Assembly: GCF_003589595.1 (NCBI RefSeq)
Contig: NW_020653770.1
Span: 2,587,614-2,651,613, forward strand
Length of the DNA: 64,000 nucleotides
From: Hyposmocoma kahamanoa
Lineage: Eukaryota; Arthropoda; Insecta; Lepidoptera; Cosmopterigidae
Direction: 5' to 3'
Numbering within the stretch: the stretch's first letter is position 1; every line of letters starts with the position of its first letter. Shown here one piece after another: positions 63,635 to 64,000 of this stretch. The notes beneath the pieces are model-generated. The model was not told the DNA's origin. It saw only the letters and a list, made by a program, of their open reading frames with translations, and ran no database searches. Made by a program: the position numbers and the translations under genes.

Positions 63635-64000
63635 TTTAGTTAATAAATTAAGTAATTATTTCTTTTCTGCAATAATTGTCTCTATTTTTTTAAAACTTGT
63701 TTAGAGCTTTGTCATTTGGTTAGGCCATTGTTTACAGAATTTTGTCATTGTGTAGTAGATTAAGTGCTTTCGGCCTTCACTTTGTGAATTATCTATCATT
63801 GGAAACAAAATTTGGCTAAATTTAATATTTAATAGGTAAACAAAACATTTATGTAATATGTAAGCTGTATGTTTCTTTAAATAAATAAAAAAAATATATA
63901 TATATTTCAATTTTCTTTGACCCAGGGGCCTTCGGTTTACTATTAAAAAGAAAAAGAAAAAGAAAAAAATACAGTCGAATAGTTGAAATTATAACCGTTG
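63635..64000. other. no recognised feature; A-rich simple repeat
   Basis: AT-rich LINE flank. A short (GAAAAA)n run lies at about 63948-63968. No gene seen. Confidence 0.5.

Overview
This 64 kb window is AT-rich animal DNA, most likely from a moth or butterfly (Lepidoptera). The call rests on the transposon mix: cecropia-type and other mariners, several degenerate LINE families, tRNA-headed SINEs and many short TIR elements of the kind common in lepidopteran intergenic DNA. The species cannot be told. I found no convincing host protein gene, tRNA, rRNA or CRISPR array. The only long intact reading frame is a transposase. The window reads as intergenic or intronic DNA built from nested, mostly dead mobile elements.

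Layout. 0-9 kb: LINE, SINE and Rep-A/Rep-B fragments and a large fold-back element (7.8-8.4 kb). 9-17 kb: mostly unrecognised AT-rich DNA with a decayed gag, a Ty3/Gypsy integrase remnant, the first MITE-E copy and two copies of a long-TIR element. 17.5-18.8 kb: an apparently complete mariner with an intact DD34D transposase. 19-30 kb: Penelope-like (PLE) termini in inverted orientation, the first Rep-R copy, a LINE array cut by MITEs, and a THAP-coding TIR element. 30.8-31.9 kb: a second, broken mariner. 33-43 kb: an internally repetitive hAT-like element, two MITE-E copies in or next to LINE debris, and Rep-A pairs. 43-50 kb: LINE and PLE 3' ends (including a GIY-YIG endonuclease domain), the second THAP element and a 498-bp TIR element. 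50-64 kb: Rep-R copy 2 split by two insertions, more LINE 3' ends, and MITE-L copies.

Many boundaries can be fixed from target-site duplications (TSDs) read directly: five MITE-E copies with 8-bp TSDs (one imperfect), two THAP elements with perfect 8-bp TSDs, one TIR-P with an 8-bp TSD carrying one mismatch, a mariner at TA, and LINE 3' ends with 13-bp and 11-bp TSDs.

The most interesting signal is in the PLE-type termini at about 45.1 and 54.3 kb. Two unrelated-looking copies keep the same internal loop (GTGACCA opposite GAAACGTC) between stems of different but complementary sequence. The layout matches the hammerhead ribozymes known in Penelope-like elements, but with the catalytic C3-G8 pair apparently swapped to G3-C8. 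Other points of note are the intact mariner, the THAP-carrying elements, two MITE families inserted at the same position of two LINE copies, and repeated inverted pairing of copies of one family. Family names such as Rep-A or MITE-E are labels used only in this annotation.
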